Below are positions 9,403 through 19,909 of a DNA stretch of 64,000 nt, one piece after another (within the stretch, counting starts at the first letter, position 1; each line of letters opens with the position of its first letter). Source of the stretch: Massilia atriviolacea. GTDB lineage: Bacteria; Pseudomonadota; Gammaproteobacteria; Burkholderiales; Burkholderiaceae_D. The stretch is taken from the NCBI RefSeq assembly GCF_003953935.1, contig NZ_RXLQ01000006.1:248001-312000 (forward strand), read 5' to 3'. The position numbers and the translations under genes are program-made. Below the pieces are notes generated by a model. The model made no database searches, was not told the DNA's origin, and saw only the letters and a program-made list of their open reading frames with translations.

Positions 9403-9963
9403 TCAGCCGTTCCACCAGTGCGAGGTGGTCCCCGCGCCCGGCAGGCGCGCCTGCACCGCTTGATGGATGATGCCGGCCTGCAGCGCCTGGGTAGCGTCGT
9501 AGATGCGCGCGCTGCCGAACAGATTGGTGCGGATATCGTCCTGCACCCCGGCCGCCCTGGTCGCTTCCTCGAAGATGCAGGCATAGCGCTCGGCGTCGAA
9601 ATCGAGGCAGTCGCGCCACTCGCTCACGCGCGAATGGTCGGCCGCGACCAGGCTGCCGAAGCCCCAGTGCAGGGGATGGACCAGGAAGCGCGTGCCGGGA
9701 CAGGCGTAGCGCTTGCCGCCGGCTAGGAAAATCACCACGCCGACCGATTCCACGCTGCCGATGTTATGGGTGGTCAGCGGCAGCGGCAGGGACTTGAGGA
9801 AGAAGTACAGCGCGAAGCCGGCGGTCATATTGCCGCCTTCGGTCGACATATGCAGTTCGATCTCGCTGGCGCCGCTCTGCAGGGCTTGCAGGCAGAGATT
9901 GCGGATGGTGCACACCGCGCTGTGATTGATGGGGCCGATAAAGTGAACGATGTGCAGCGACAT
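9403..9963 (-). CDS. ClpP-like serine protease (orphan)
   Basis: A 186-residue protein of the ClpP/crotonase fold. The glycine-rich oxyanion segment (STEGGNMTAGFAL), a Ser in GSVESVG (S73) aligned with ClpP GQAASMG, and a His in FLVHPLHW (H96) aligned with ClpP MIHQP are visible, so a catalytic dyad is present; the third residue (an Asp) is less certain. It lacks the ClpP N-terminal gating loop and there is no ClpX/ClpA gene nearby, so it is not canonical ClpP. Related short proteins are annotated as ATP-dependent Clp protease proteolytic subunits. Located between the CNNM protein and uraH without obvious coupling to either. Confidence 0.78.
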   Translation of the reverse strand: MSLHIVHFIGPINHSAVCTIRNLCLQALQSGASEIELHMSTEGGNMTAGFALYFFLKSLPLPLTTHNIGSVESVGVVIFLAGGKRYACPGTRFLVHPLHWGFGSLVAADHSRVSEWRDCLDFDAERYACIFEEATRAAGVQDDIRTNLFGSARIYDATQALQAGIIHQAVQARLPGAGTTSHWWNG

Positions 9964-10030
9964 TTTCTCTCCCGAAGCTCTCAGCCCAAGAATAGCAAGT
10001 TTTTGCCGGCTGCACGTTTTCCTTGGCGGC

Positions 10031-10384
10031 TCAGCTGCCCCGGTAGGTCGAATACGACCACGGCGTCACCACCAGCGGCACGTGGTAATTCTGGCTCGGG
10101 TCGGCGATGCCGAAGGCCAGGGTGACCTGGTCGATGAAGCGCGGTTCGGGCAGCGCCACGCCCTGGGCGGCAAAATAATCGCCGGCGGCAAACACCAGCT
10201 CGTAGCGTCCGGCCTGCATGGCCTCGCCTTCGAGCAGGGGCGTGTCGACGCGGCCGTCGCGGTTGGTGGTGACCGTCTTGAGCAGGGTGCGCGCGCCGCT
10301 GCCGAGCGCGTACAGTTCGACCACCACCCCGGCGCCGGGTTTGCCCTGGGTTGTGTCGAGCACGTGCGTACTAAGTTTTCCCAT
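10031..10384 (-). CDS. uraH: 5-hydroxyisourate hydrolase
   Basis: A 117-residue transthyretin-like enzyme hydrolysing 5-hydroxyisourate to OHCU in urate degradation. The N-terminal LSTHVLDTTQGKPG motif and the C-terminal YRGS tetrapeptide, which distinguish the enzyme from true transthyretin, are both present. It is divergent from puuE, with an inverted repeat between them. No uricase or OHCU decarboxylase gene is in the window. Confidence 0.95.
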   Translation of the reverse strand: MGKLSTHVLDTTQGKPGAGVVVELYALGSGARTLLKTVTTNRDGRVDTPLLEGEAMQAGRYELVFAAGDYFAAQGVALPEPRFIDQVTLAFGIADPSQNYHVPLVVTPWSYSTYRGS

Positions 10385-10426
10385 AGTCCATCCTATATGT
10401 TGAAAATGAGGCAGGTTATCGGCACG

Positions 10427-10460
10427 ATCATATACCGGCGTGCGAACAGCGCTATATGAT
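10427..10460. promoter_or_regulatory. Inverted repeat between uraH and puuE, candidate shared operator
   Basis: ATCATATA (10427-10434) is repeated in inverse orientation as TATATGAT (10453-10460), with an 18-base spacer, in the 121-base divergent region between uraH and puuE. AT-rich arms in otherwise GC-rich DNA and the divergent placement suggest an operator controlling both genes. TATATGATCG also occurs inside the palindromes at 19561 and 36675, which may be chance. Confidence 0.4.
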
Positions 10461-10505
10461 GCGCACTATACCCTCCATGCAGCCACTTCCCTCCCGAGCC
10501 CATCC

Positions 10506-11450
10506 ATGACGACTGACGACAACTATCCCCGCGACCTGATCGGCTACGGGCGCACGCCGCCCCATCCCCAGTGGCCGGGCCGGGCGCGGGTGGCGCTGCA
10601 ATTCGTGCTCAACTATGAAGAAGGCGGCGAAAACAATGTCTTGCACGGCGACCCCGCCTCCGAAACCTTTCTTTCCGAAATCATCGGCGCGGCGGCCTTT
10701 CCGATGCGCCACATGAGCATGGAATCGCTCTACGAATACGGCGCGCGCGCCGGTGTGTGGCGCCTGCTGCGCATGTTCGAGGAGCGCAGGCTGCCGCTGA
10801 CCGTGTTCGGGGTGGCCATGGCGCTCAAGCGCAACCCGGAGGCGGTCGCCGCCTTCCAGCAGCTGGGGCACGAAATCGCCTGTCATGGCCTGAAGTGGAT
10901 TTCCTACCAAAACGTGGATGAGGCGACCGAACGCGCCCACATGGCCGAAGCGGTGCGCATCATGCGCGAACTGACCGGGTCCGCGCCGCTGGGCTGGTAC
11001 ACCGGGCGCGACTCGCCGAATACGCGCCGGCTGGTGGTCGAACACGGCGGCTTTGCCTACGATGCCGATCACTACGGCGACGACCTGCCATTCTGGCAAC
11101 AGGTCGAGCACGCCGGCGGCCGCAGCCCGCAGCTGGTGGTGCCGTACACGCTCGACACGAACGACATGCGCTTCGCCGCCATGCAGGGCTTCAATTCCGG
11201 CACCCAGTTCTTCGATTACCTGAAAGACGCCTTCGACGTGCTCTATGCGGAAGGCGATCCGGACGGCCTGGACCAGCCGAAAATGCTCTCGATCGGCCTG
11301 CATTGCCGCATCGTGGGCCGTCCGGGGCGGGCGGCGGCGCTGGCGCGCTTCCTCGATTACGTGCAAAGCCACGACAACGTCTGGATCGCGCGCCGCATCG
11401 ATATTGCCGAGCACTGGAAAAAAGTCCATCCGTATAGTGCTTTTGGATGA
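10506..11450 (+). CDS. puuE: Allantoinase PuuE (polysaccharide deacetylase fold)
   Basis: A 314-residue member of the metal-independent allantoinase family, which opens allantoin to allantoate. Family hallmarks are the N-terminal [16 protein letters not shown], the NYEEGGE segment, [10 protein letters not shown] and the [14 protein letters not shown] motif. I chose the ATG at 10506, which puts the conserved YPRDLIGYG at the N-terminus. Unlike many relatives there is no fused or adjacent OHCU decarboxylase. It is divergent from uraH, and xdhA starts 79 bases downstream. Confidence 0.94.
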   Translation: MTTDDNYPRDLIGYGRTPPHPQWPGRARVALQFVLNYEEGGENNVLHGDPASETFLSEIIGAAAFPMRHMSMESLYEYGARAGVWRLLRMFEERRLPLTVFGVAMALKRNPEAVAAFQQLGHEIACHGLKWISYQNVDEATERAHMAEAVRIMRELTGSAPLGWYTGRDSPNTRRLVVEHGGFAYDADHYGDDLPFWQQVEHAGGRSPQLVVPYTLDTNDMRFAAMQGFNSGTQFFDYLKDAFDVLYAEGDPDGLDQPKMLSIGLHCRIVGRPGRAAALARFLDYVQSHDNVWIARRIDIAEHWKKVHPYSAFG

Positions 11451-11529
11451 TAAGCCACATCTCCAAAGAGCTATAATTGTGGGTGCCTTGGGTGTTAACC
11501 TTGCATACTGGGATAAAGCCGAGGCAAGA

Positions 11530-12999
<1,470 letters not shown>

Positions 13000-13009
13000 G
13001 GAGAGCACC

Positions 13010-15346
13010 ATGAACGACGCAGCTACCCCAGCGCTTAAAGCGGCGGCGTGGACCGGCGTGGGCGTCTCGCGCGCGCACGAATCGGCCGCGCTGCACGTGC
13101 TCGGCCAGGCCACCTACACCGACGACATCGCGGAAGTGCAGGGCACCCTGCACGCGGCGCTTGGCTTGTCTTCCAAGGCGCACGCCAACATCACCGCCAT
13201 CGACCTGGACGCCGTGCGCGCCAGCGCGGGCGTGGTGGCGGTGCTGACGGTGGCCGACATCCCCGGCACCAACGACTGCGGCCCGATCGTCCACGACGAC
13301 CCGATCCTGGCCGACGGCCTGGTCATGTACGTCGGCCAGCCGATCTTCATCGTCGTCGCCGACACCCACGACCACGCGCGCCGCGCCGCACGCCTGGCCA
13401 AGGTGACCTACGAGGAACTGCCCGCCATCCTGACGCCGCAAGCGGCGCGCGCCGCGCAATCGTACGTGCTGCCGCCGATGCGCCTCGCGCGCGGCGACTA
13501 CCAGGCCGCCTTCGAAAAAGCGCCGCGTTCGGTCAAGGGCGAGCTGTATGTGGGCGGGCAGGAGCAGTTCTACCTGGAAGGGCAGATTTCCTACGCCATC
13601 CCCAAGGAAGACAAGGGCATGCTGGTGCTGTGCTCGACCCAGCACCCGAGCGAAATGCAGCACGTGGTGGCGCATGCGCTCGGCCTGCACTCGCATCACA
13701 TCGTCGTCGAATGCCGCCGCATGGGCGGCGGCTTCGGCGGCAAGGAATCGCAGTCGGCGCTGTGGGCGGCCGCGTCGGCCATCGCCGCGTCCAGGCTCAA
13801 GCGCCCGGTCAAGCTGCGCGCCGACCGCGACGACGACATGCTCGTCACCGGCAAGCGCCACTGCTTTCATTACGAATACGAAGTCGGCTACGACGACGAC
13901 GGCCGCATCCTCGCCGCCAGGGTCGACATGGTCACCCGCGCCGGCTATTCGGCCGACCTGTCCGGGCCCGTGGCCACGCGCGCGGTCTGCCACTTCGACA
14001 ATACCTATTATCTGTCGGACGTCGACATCCGCGCCGCCTGCGGCAAGACCAACACGCAATCGAATACCGCCTTCCGCGGCTTCGGCGGGCCGCAGGGCGC
14101 GATCGCCATCGAATACGTGATCGACGAAATCGCGCGCGCGCTGGGGCGCGACGCGCTCGACATCCGCCGCCTCAATTTTTACGGACGCGACGAGCGCAAC
14201 GTCACGCCCTACGGCCAGGTCGTGGTCGACAACGTGATCCATGCCCTGTCCGCCGAACTGGAAGAAAGCAGCGAGTACCGCGCCCGCCGCGCCGCGATTG
14301 CCGCGTTCAACGCCGCCAGCCCGGTGCTCAAGAAAGGGCTGGCGCTCACGCCGGTCAAGTTCGGGATTGCGTTTAACGTCACGCACCTGAACCAGGCCGG
14401 CGCGCTGGTGCACGTCTACGTCGACGGCTCGATCATCGTCAACCACGGCGGCACCGAAATGGGGCAGGGCATCAACACCAAGGTGATGCAGGTCGTCGCG
14501 CATGAACTGGGGGTGGACATCGCCAACGTGCGCGCCACCGCCACCGACACCAGCAAGGTGTCGAACACCTCGGCCACGGCCGCATCGACCGGCGCCGACC
14601 TGAACGGCAAGGCGGCCCAGGACGCGGCGCGCCAGATCCGCGAGCGCCTGGCCGGCTATGCGGTCAAGCTGTACGGCGGCGAGGAGGGCGAGGTGGTGTT
14701 TGCCGGCGACACGGTGTTCGTCAACGGCCATGAAGTCGCCTTCCCGGTGCTGGTGCAGAAAGCGTACCTGGCGCGCGTGCAGCTGTGGTCCGACGGCTTC
14801 TACGCCACCCCGGGCCTGCACTGGGATCCGAAGACCATGAACGGCCGCCCGTTCTCCTACTACGCTTACGGCGCCGCCGTGGCCGAAGTGGTGGTCGATA
14901 CGCTGACCGGCGAATGGAAGCTGCTGCGCGCGGACGCGCTGTACGACTCCGGCAAGTCGCTCAACCCGGCCATCGACATCGGCCAGGTCGAAGGCGCCTT
15001 TATCCAGGGCATGGGCTGGCTCACCACCGAAGAACTGTGGTGGAACCCGGCCGGCAAGCTGATGACGCACGCGCCGTCGACCTACAAGATTCCCGGCGTC
15101 TCCGACTGCCCGCAAGACTTCCGCGTGCGCCTGTTCGACAACCGCAACGTCGAGGACAGCATCCACCGCTCCAAGGCGGTGGGCGAGCCGCCGCTGCTGC
15201 TGCCGTTCTCGGTGTTCTTCGCGATCCGCGATGCGATTTCCAGCGTCGGCGGGCACAAGGTGCAGCCGCCGCTGAACGCGCCGGCCACCAGCGAAGAAAT
15301 CCTCAAATCGATTTCCGCTGTCGAAGCGGCGCTCAAGGCGGCGTGA
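13010..15346 (+). CDS. xdhB: Xanthine dehydrogenase molybdenum-binding subunit XdhB
   Basis: The 778-residue molybdopterin subunit. Visible active-site features are the GGGFGGKESQ glycine loop, the FRGFGGPQG segment, GTEMGQG and the catalytic glutamate in KAVGEPPLLL near the C-terminus. An AAGGAG ribosome binding site overlaps the xdhA stop. Its TGA stop overlaps the xdhC start codon by one base, so translation of the maturation factor is coupled. Confidence 0.96.
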   Translation: MNDAATPALKAAAWTGVGVSRAHESAALHVLGQATYTDDIAEVQGTLHAALGLSSKAHANITAIDLDAVRASAGVVAVLTVADIPGTNDCGPIVHDDPILADGLVMYVGQPIFIVVADTHDHARRAARLAKVTYEELPAILTPQAARAAQSYVLPPMRLARGDYQAAFEKAPRSVKGELYVGGQEQFYLEGQISYAIPKEDKGMLVLCSTQHPSEMQHVVAHALGLHSHHIVVECRRMGGGFGGKESQSALWAAASAIAASRLKRPVKLRADRDDDMLVTGKRHCFHYEYEVGYDDDGRILAARVDMVTRAGYSADLSGPVATRAVCHFDNTYYLSDVDIRAACGKTNTQSNTAFRGFGGPQGAIAIEYVIDEIARALGRDALDIRRLNFYGRDERNVTPYGQVVVDNVIHALSAELEESSEYRARRAAIAAFNAASPVLKKGLALTPVKFGIAFNVTHLNQAGALVHVYVDGSIIVNHGGTEMGQGINTKVMQVVAHELGVDIANVRATATDTSKVSNTSATAASTGADLNGKAAQDAARQIRERLAGYAVKLYGGEEGEVVFAGDTVFVNGHEVAFPVLVQKAYLARVQLWSDGFYATPGLHWDPKTMNGRPFSYYAYGAAVAEVVVDTLTGEWKLLRADALYDSGKSLNPAIDIGQVEGAFIQGMGWLTTEELWWNPAGKLMTHAPSTYKIPGVSDCPQDFRVRLFDNRNVEDSIHRSKAVGEPPLLLPFSVFFAIRDAISSVGGHKVQPPLNAPATSEEILKSISAVEAALKAA

Positions 15347-16347
15347 TGGACGACTGGCTCAGCGCCGCCGGTCCCGCCATCCTGGTGACCGTGGCCATCG
15401 TGGAAGGCTCCGGTCCGCGCGAATGCGGCGCCCACATGCTGGTCGACGCCACCCGCGTGGTCGACACCATCGGCGGCGGCCACCTGGAGCAGCGCGCCAT
15501 CGAGACCGCGCGCGCCATGCTGGCCGACGGCCGCCAGCGCCGCATCGAACGCTATGCGCTCGGCCCGAGCCTGGGCCAGTGCTGCGGCGGGGTGGTGCAC
15601 CTGTCGTTCGAACTGCTCGACCAGGCTCACGCCGCGCTGCTCGGCCGGCGCCGCCAGGACGACAGCTGGCGCGTGGTCGCCATCGACGGTGCGCCCGAGA
15701 GCGCGCTGTTCGACGGCGACGGCCGCTGGCTGGCCGGGGCCCGTCCGCCGGTATTCGCGCGCGACCGCGGCGCCTACCTGATGCAGGAGCCGGACGGGCG
15801 CCGCTGGCTGGTCGACCCGGTGTTCGCGCCGCGCGCGCACCTGGTGCTGTTCGGCGCCGGCCACGTGGGCACGGCCATCGTGCGCGCACTGGCGCACTTG
15901 CCATGCACCGTCACCTGGGTCGACCAACGTGACGACATGTTCCCGCCCTGCGTGCCGGCCAACGTGACGGTGGAGGCGAGCGATGTGCCGGAAGCGCTGG
16001 TCGCCGCCGCCCCGGGCAACGCCAGCTACCTCGTCATGACCCACAGCCACGCGCTCGACCAGCGCCTGACGGAAGCGATCATGGCGCGGCCCGACGTGGG
16101 CTGGTTCGGCCTGATCGGATCGAAAACCAAGCGCCGCCAGTTCGAACACCGCCTGCGCGCGCGCGGCGTGGACGCGGCGCGGATTGATACAATGGTCTGC
16201 CCGATCGGGCTGGCCGGCATCACCAACAAGGCGCCGGCGGTCATCGCCGCTTCTGTCTGCGCGCAATTACTGACCGTGTGGGAAGCCATGCAAAGAACGC
16301 CCCCGGCGTTGATGCTACCCTCGGCCGCAATCACCGAAAGAGTCTGA
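15346..16347 (+). CDS. xdhC: Xanthine dehydrogenase accessory protein XdhC
   Basis: A 333-residue XdhC/CoxI family chaperone that binds molybdenum cofactor and is needed for its sulfuration and insertion into XdhB. The N-terminal XdhC domain (AIVEGSGPRECGAHM; IGGGHLEQRA; QCCGG) and the C-terminal Rossmann domain (LFGAGHVGTAI) are both present. The start overlaps the xdhB stop (TGATG) and the stop overlaps the guaD start in the same way, marking a tightly coupled operon. Confidence 0.95.
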   Translation: MDDWLSAAGPAILVTVAIVEGSGPRECGAHMLVDATRVVDTIGGGHLEQRAIETARAMLADGRQRRIERYALGPSLGQCCGGVVHLSFELLDQAHAALLGRRRQDDSWRVVAIDGAPESALFDGDGRWLAGARPPVFARDRGAYLMQEPDGRRWLVDPVFAPRAHLVLFGAGHVGTAIVRALAHLPCTVTWVDQRDDMFPPCVPANVTVEASDVPEALVAAAPGNASYLVMTHSHALDQRLTEAIMARPDVGWFGLIGSKTKRRQFEHRLRARGVDAARIDTMVCPIGLAGITNKAPAVIAASVCAQLLTVWEAMQRTPPALMLPSAAITERV

Positions 16348-17672
16348 TGTCCATCGTAACGAACACCGTGCAAGCCTACCGAGCCAGCTTGCTGCATTTT
16401 CACGCCGACCCGGCCTTCAGCAAGGACGCGTGCGGGTGGCATGAAGACGGCCTGCTGATCGTCGCCGACGGCAAGGTCAGGGCGGCCGGCGACTACGCGC
16501 AGCTGTTGTCCACGCTGCCTGACGGCGTGCAGCCTGTCGATTATCGCGGCAAGGTGATCATGCCGGGTTTTATCGACACCCACCTGCATTTCCCGCAGAC
16601 CGACATGATCGCCTCGCCCGCCCCGGGCCTGTTGCCGTGGCTGGAGACCTACACCTTTCCGACCGAGCGCCAGTTCGGCGACCCGGCGCACGCGCGCGAC
16701 GTGGCCGACTTCTTCCTCGACGAGCTGCTGCGCTGCGGGACCACCACGGCCATGGTGTACTGCACCGTGCACCGCGAATCGGTCGACGCCTTCTTCGAGG
16801 CCAGCGCGGCGCGCCAGCTGCGCATGGCGGCCGGCAAGGTGCTGATGGACCGCAACTGCCCCGAGTTTTTGCGCGATACGGCCGAAGGCGGGGCGCGCGA
16901 CAGCGAAGACCTGATCAACAAGTGGCACAACAAGGGCCGCGCCATGTACGCGATCACGCCGCGCTTTGCGCCTACCTCCACCGAGGCGCAGCTGCGCCTG
17001 AGCGGCGAGCTGGCGGCGGCCTACCCGGACACCTATATCCAGACCCACGTGTCGGAGAATGCGGACGAATGCAGCTGGGTCAAGTCGCTGTTCCCCGATG
17101 CGCGCAGCTACCTGGACGTGTACGACCGCTATGGACTGATGCGCGAGCGCGCCATGTTCGGCCACTGCATCTGGCTCGACGAGCGCGACTTCGCGCGCAT
17201 GGCCGAAACCGGGTCGGCGGCGGCGATCTGCCCGACCTCCAACTTCTTCCTCGGCAGCGGCTTGTTCGATTTCGAGAAGGCCGATGCGGCGCGGGTAGCG
17301 CTGTCGCTGGCGACCGACGTGGGGGCGGGGACGTCCTTCTCCATGTTGCAAACTATGAATGAAGCCTATAAAGTAGCGCGATTGAAAGGCAGCTACCTGC
17401 CGGCCGCGCGCATGTTCTACCTGGCGACGCTGGGCGCGGCGCGCAGCATGCAACTCGAAGGGACCATCGGCAGTTTCGTGGCGGGGGCGGAGGCCGATTT
17501 CATCGTGCTCGACCCGAAGGCGACGCCCTTGCTGGCACGCCGCACGGAGCGCTGCGATAACCTCGAGGAGCTGCTGTTCGCGCTGGCGCTGCTGGGCGAC
17601 GACCGGTGTGTGGGGGCGACGTATGCGGCTGGATGCAAGGTGCATGAGCGAGCAGGCATAACGACGATGTAA
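16347..17672 (+). CDS. guaD: Guanine deaminase
   Basis: A 441-residue zinc amidohydrolase converting guanine to xanthine, the substrate of the XdhABC enzyme encoded just upstream. Metal ligands appear as FIDTHLHFPQ (HxH), THVSEN (His), FGHCIWL (His) and ATDVGAG (Asp); PQTDMIASP is diagnostic of guanine deaminase. Translation is coupled to xdhC through a TGATG overlap. The operon ends with a hairpin at 17693-17718. Confidence 0.96.
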   Translation: MSIVTNTVQAYRASLLHFHADPAFSKDACGWHEDGLLIVADGKVRAAGDYAQLLSTLPDGVQPVDYRGKVIMPGFIDTHLHFPQTDMIASPAPGLLPWLETYTFPTERQFGDPAHARDVADFFLDELLRCGTTTAMVYCTVHRESVDAFFEASAARQLRMAAGKVLMDRNCPEFLRDTAEGGARDSEDLINKWHNKGRAMYAITPRFAPTSTEAQLRLSGELAAAYPDTYIQTHVSENADECSWVKSLFPDARSYLDVYDRYGLMRERAMFGHCIWLDERDFARMAETGSAAAICPTSNFFLGSGLFDFEKADAARVALSLATDVGAGTSFSMLQTMNEAYKVARLKGSYLPAARMFYLATLGAARSMQLEGTIGSFVAGAEADFIVLDPKATPLLARRTERCDNLEELLFALALLGDDRCVGATYAAGCKVHERAGITTM

Positions 17673-17692
17673 GTACCGCTACACGACAAACC

Positions 17693-17718
17693 GTCGCTCC
17701 CGCGCAGGCGGGAGCGAC
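17693..17718. repeat. REP-like hairpin after guaD
   Basis: GTCGCTCCCGC and its inverse GCGGGAGCGAC flank a short loop. No T-run follows, so it is more likely a member of the REP-like palindrome family also seen at 27458, 39801, 46401 and 52394 than a classical terminator, though it could stabilise or end the xdh-guaD transcript. Confidence 0.6.
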
Positions 17719-17746
17719 TGCGACATTTATCGAGAGAAGAAGAACC

Positions 17747-19246
17747 ATGATCCGTAAAACGAGCAGCCTGTTGATCGCCCTGGCGCTGGCGGCGAATGCG
17801 CACGCGGCCGCACCCAACGCCACATCCAGGGCCAACGAAGCGGCCACCGCGCGCCACCTCGCCAGCCTGATTGCCGGCGCCGAGCCGAAGCTGTCCGAAC
17901 TGACCCTGTTCTTCTCGCAGATGCCCAAGGGCGCCGATCTGCACCACCATTACTCGGGCGCCATCTACGCCGAACAATACGTCGACTTCCTCGACAAGCA
18001 GGGCCTGTGCGTCAACAAGCAGACCTACCGCATCGAAACCAGCAAGGCCGTGATCGACGCCCAGCGCGCGCTGCCGGCGGCCGAACGCACCTGCCTCTCG
18101 TCGGCCGAGGTGCTGGCCGACGACTTCACCTACCGCGAGCTGCTGCAGCGCTGGTCGAGCAAGGACTTCTACAACCACGGCGCGATCCAGCCGCCGCCCG
18201 ACCGCCAGTTCTTCCAGACCTTCGGCTTCTTCGGCCCGGTCTCGAACGCCAACTTCAACGAAGGCCTGCAGGAGCTGAAGAAACGCGCCATCGCCGAAAA
18301 CGTCGGCTACATCGAAACCATGTTCAAGCTGGCGCCGATGACCGGCAGCGCCGACGCCGATACGGCCCTGTGGAAGGCCGCCGACGACGCCGCGCTGACC
18401 GCCGCCATGCGCAGCTGGATGGAAAAACTCGACAAGGACGCCACCTTCAACCAGGGCCTGGCCGACTACGTCGAGCGCATCAAGTCCAACCACGCCAACA
18501 TCGACGACGAGCAGTTCACCATGCGCTATCAGGCGTACGTCCTGCGCCTGGTCAATCCCTCGCTGGTCTTCTCGTCGATGCTGGCCGGCTTCAAGGCCGC
18601 CAGCCAGAGCGACCTGATCGTCGGGGTCAATATCGTCGGCCAGGAAAGCCTGGCGCCGTCGATGCGCGACTACGAGCTGCACATGAAGATGTTCCGCTTC
18701 CTGAAGACCCAGTATCCCAAGGTGAAGCTGTCGCTGCACGCGGGCGAACTGGCATTGGGCGACGTGCCGCCGGAAGGGCTCAAGTTCCACATCGAGCAAG
18801 CCCTGAACGTGGCCGGCGCCGACCGTATCGGCCACGGCATCGACCTGGCCCACGAATCGAATGCGATCGCGATCATGAAGACCATGCGCGAGAAGGACAT
18901 TCCGGTCGAGATCAACCTGACCAGCAATGCCTTCATCTCGGGCATCCAGGGCGCCAACCACCCGGTGACCCTGTACCGCAAGTTCGGCGTGCCGTATGTG
19001 ATTTCGACCGACGACGCGGGCGTCACGCGCCACAACCTGTCGCAGGAATACACGCTGTTCGCCAGCCGCTACCAGCCGTCCTACGCCGAAATCAAGAAGG
19101 TCTCCTACAACGGCGTGCGCTACGCCTTCCTGCCCGAGCGCGAAAAGCAGCGCCTGACGCGCCAGCTCGACGAGCGCTTCGCGCGCTTCGAAGCCCAGGT
19201 CGCTTCCTGGCCGACGGCCGGCGGCGTCAGGCCGCGCGCACGCTGA
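17747..19246 (+). CDS. Exported adenosine deaminase-family protein
   Basis: A 499-residue adenosine/AMP deaminase fold protein with a signal peptide (MIRKTSSLLIALALAANAHA, cleavage after AHA at about residue 20), so it should act in the periplasm or outside. The zinc and catalytic residues of the family are intact: HxH in GADLHHHYSG, SLHAGEL (His and catalytic Glu), DRIGHGIDL and the STDDAGV aspartates. It is longer than cytosolic Add (~340 residues) because of a ~130-residue segment after the first motif, which recalls secreted ADGF-type enzymes. It probably deaminates (deoxy)adenosine to (deoxy)inosine. It follows guaD by 74 bases and precedes TonB receptor 1. Confidence 0.85.
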   Translation: MIRKTSSLLIALALAANAHAAAPNATSRANEAATARHLASLIAGAEPKLSELTLFFSQMPKGADLHHHYSGAIYAEQYVDFLDKQGLCVNKQTYRIETSKAVIDAQRALPAAERTCLSSAEVLADDFTYRELLQRWSSKDFYNHGAIQPPPDRQFFQTFGFFGPVSNANFNEGLQELKKRAIAENVGYIETMFKLAPMTGSADADTALWKAADDAALTAAMRSWMEKLDKDATFNQGLADYVERIKSNHANIDDEQFTMRYQAYVLRLVNPSLVFSSMLAGFKAASQSDLIVGVNIVGQESLAPSMRDYELHMKMFRFLKTQYPKVKLSLHAGELALGDVPPEGLKFHIEQALNVAGADRIGHGIDLAHESNAIAIMKTMREKDIPVEINLTSNAFISGIQGANHPVTLYRKFGVPYVISTDDAGVTRHNLSQEYTLFASRYQPSYAEIKKVSYNGVRYAFLPEREKQRLTRQLDERFARFEAQVASWPTAGGVRPRAR

Positions 19247-19253
19247 CCGCCGC

Positions 19254-19283
19254 GCGCCGGTCCCGCATGCGCGGGATCGGCGC
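19254..19283 (+). terminator. Hairpin after the adenosine deaminase gene
   Basis: GCGCCGG-TCCCGC pairs with GCGGGA-TCGGCGC around an ATGC loop, 8 bases after the stop codon. The stem is strong but lacks a following T-run, so termination efficiency is uncertain. The rest of 19284-19909 contains no gene I can support; it holds the promoter complex at 19561-19632 and a leader of about 270 bases. Confidence 0.5.
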
Positions 19284-19560
19284 CATTCTGCCGTTTCCCC
19301 ACCTGCAGCAGCAAAACACGGCACAAGATTTGTCGTGTCATCTTGCGTTATCTCAAAACCCCCTGTTTTTGTTGTAAAAAATGATTGACGTATTGGAAAG
19401 TGTGTGGCCGCCCCGCTACACATTTGCGCGTCCGGGCAAACGTTTGTCGAAATTCTGTATGAAAGGATTTCACCTCAGAACCAAGGATTTATAATCCCGC
19501 CAAGGCCACAAGCCCGGAAAAACGCCTCGGCATGCTCATCTAGCACTACTTTATGCATGA

Positions 19561-19632
19561 ATTTATATGATCGATATATAAATGCATAAACGAAATGGTA
19601 TTTGTCAGCCGCGCAGCCGCTGCTGCATAGTT
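19561..19632 (+). promoter_or_regulatory. Palindromic operator and promoter-like boxes upstream of TonB receptor 1
   Basis: The palindrome ATTTATAT-N7-ATATAAAT (19561-19583) is followed after 16 bases by ATTTGTCA (19600-19607), which contains a -35-like TTGTCA, and then by TGCATAGTT (19624-19632), which contains a -10-like CATAGT at an 18-base spacing. The same three elements occur at 36626-36745 and 45396-45467. If the promoter reading is right the palindrome is centred near -66, typical of a class I activator site, though repression by looping is possible. Start of the receptor gene is about 278 bases downstream. Confidence 0.6.
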
Positions 19633-19909
19633 GCCTGAGGCTGATCCACCAAGCAATCTTGCCAGTCGCCACTTGGTCATGCTGGTGACATATTCAATCA
19701 GTAGACTTGCGCGTTGCGCAGGGGAATGTCGCGGTCGGGCGCGCTCGCTCGACGGACCTGGAATGACGAACACGACAACGGCACGGCGTTTTATTTGACT
19801 GGTTTTTCGTGGCGGCGCCATCCGCGCCGCCAGCGCAGATTTGCAACAAAGTACAGAGGAAAGGCGTCGCCGCCTTTCACCATAACATGTCTTTTTTTGG
19901 GGTTACACA

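Noticed and set aside
9403-9963. Calling the orphan protease clpP
   Set aside because: Length, N-terminus and the absence of clpX or clpA nearby argue against canonical ClpP.
19284-19560. Possible purine riboswitch or small RNA in the long leader before TonB receptor 1
   Set aside because: I could not find the conserved three-way-junction core of purine or 2'-dG riboswitches, and no convincing sRNA promoter-terminator pair.
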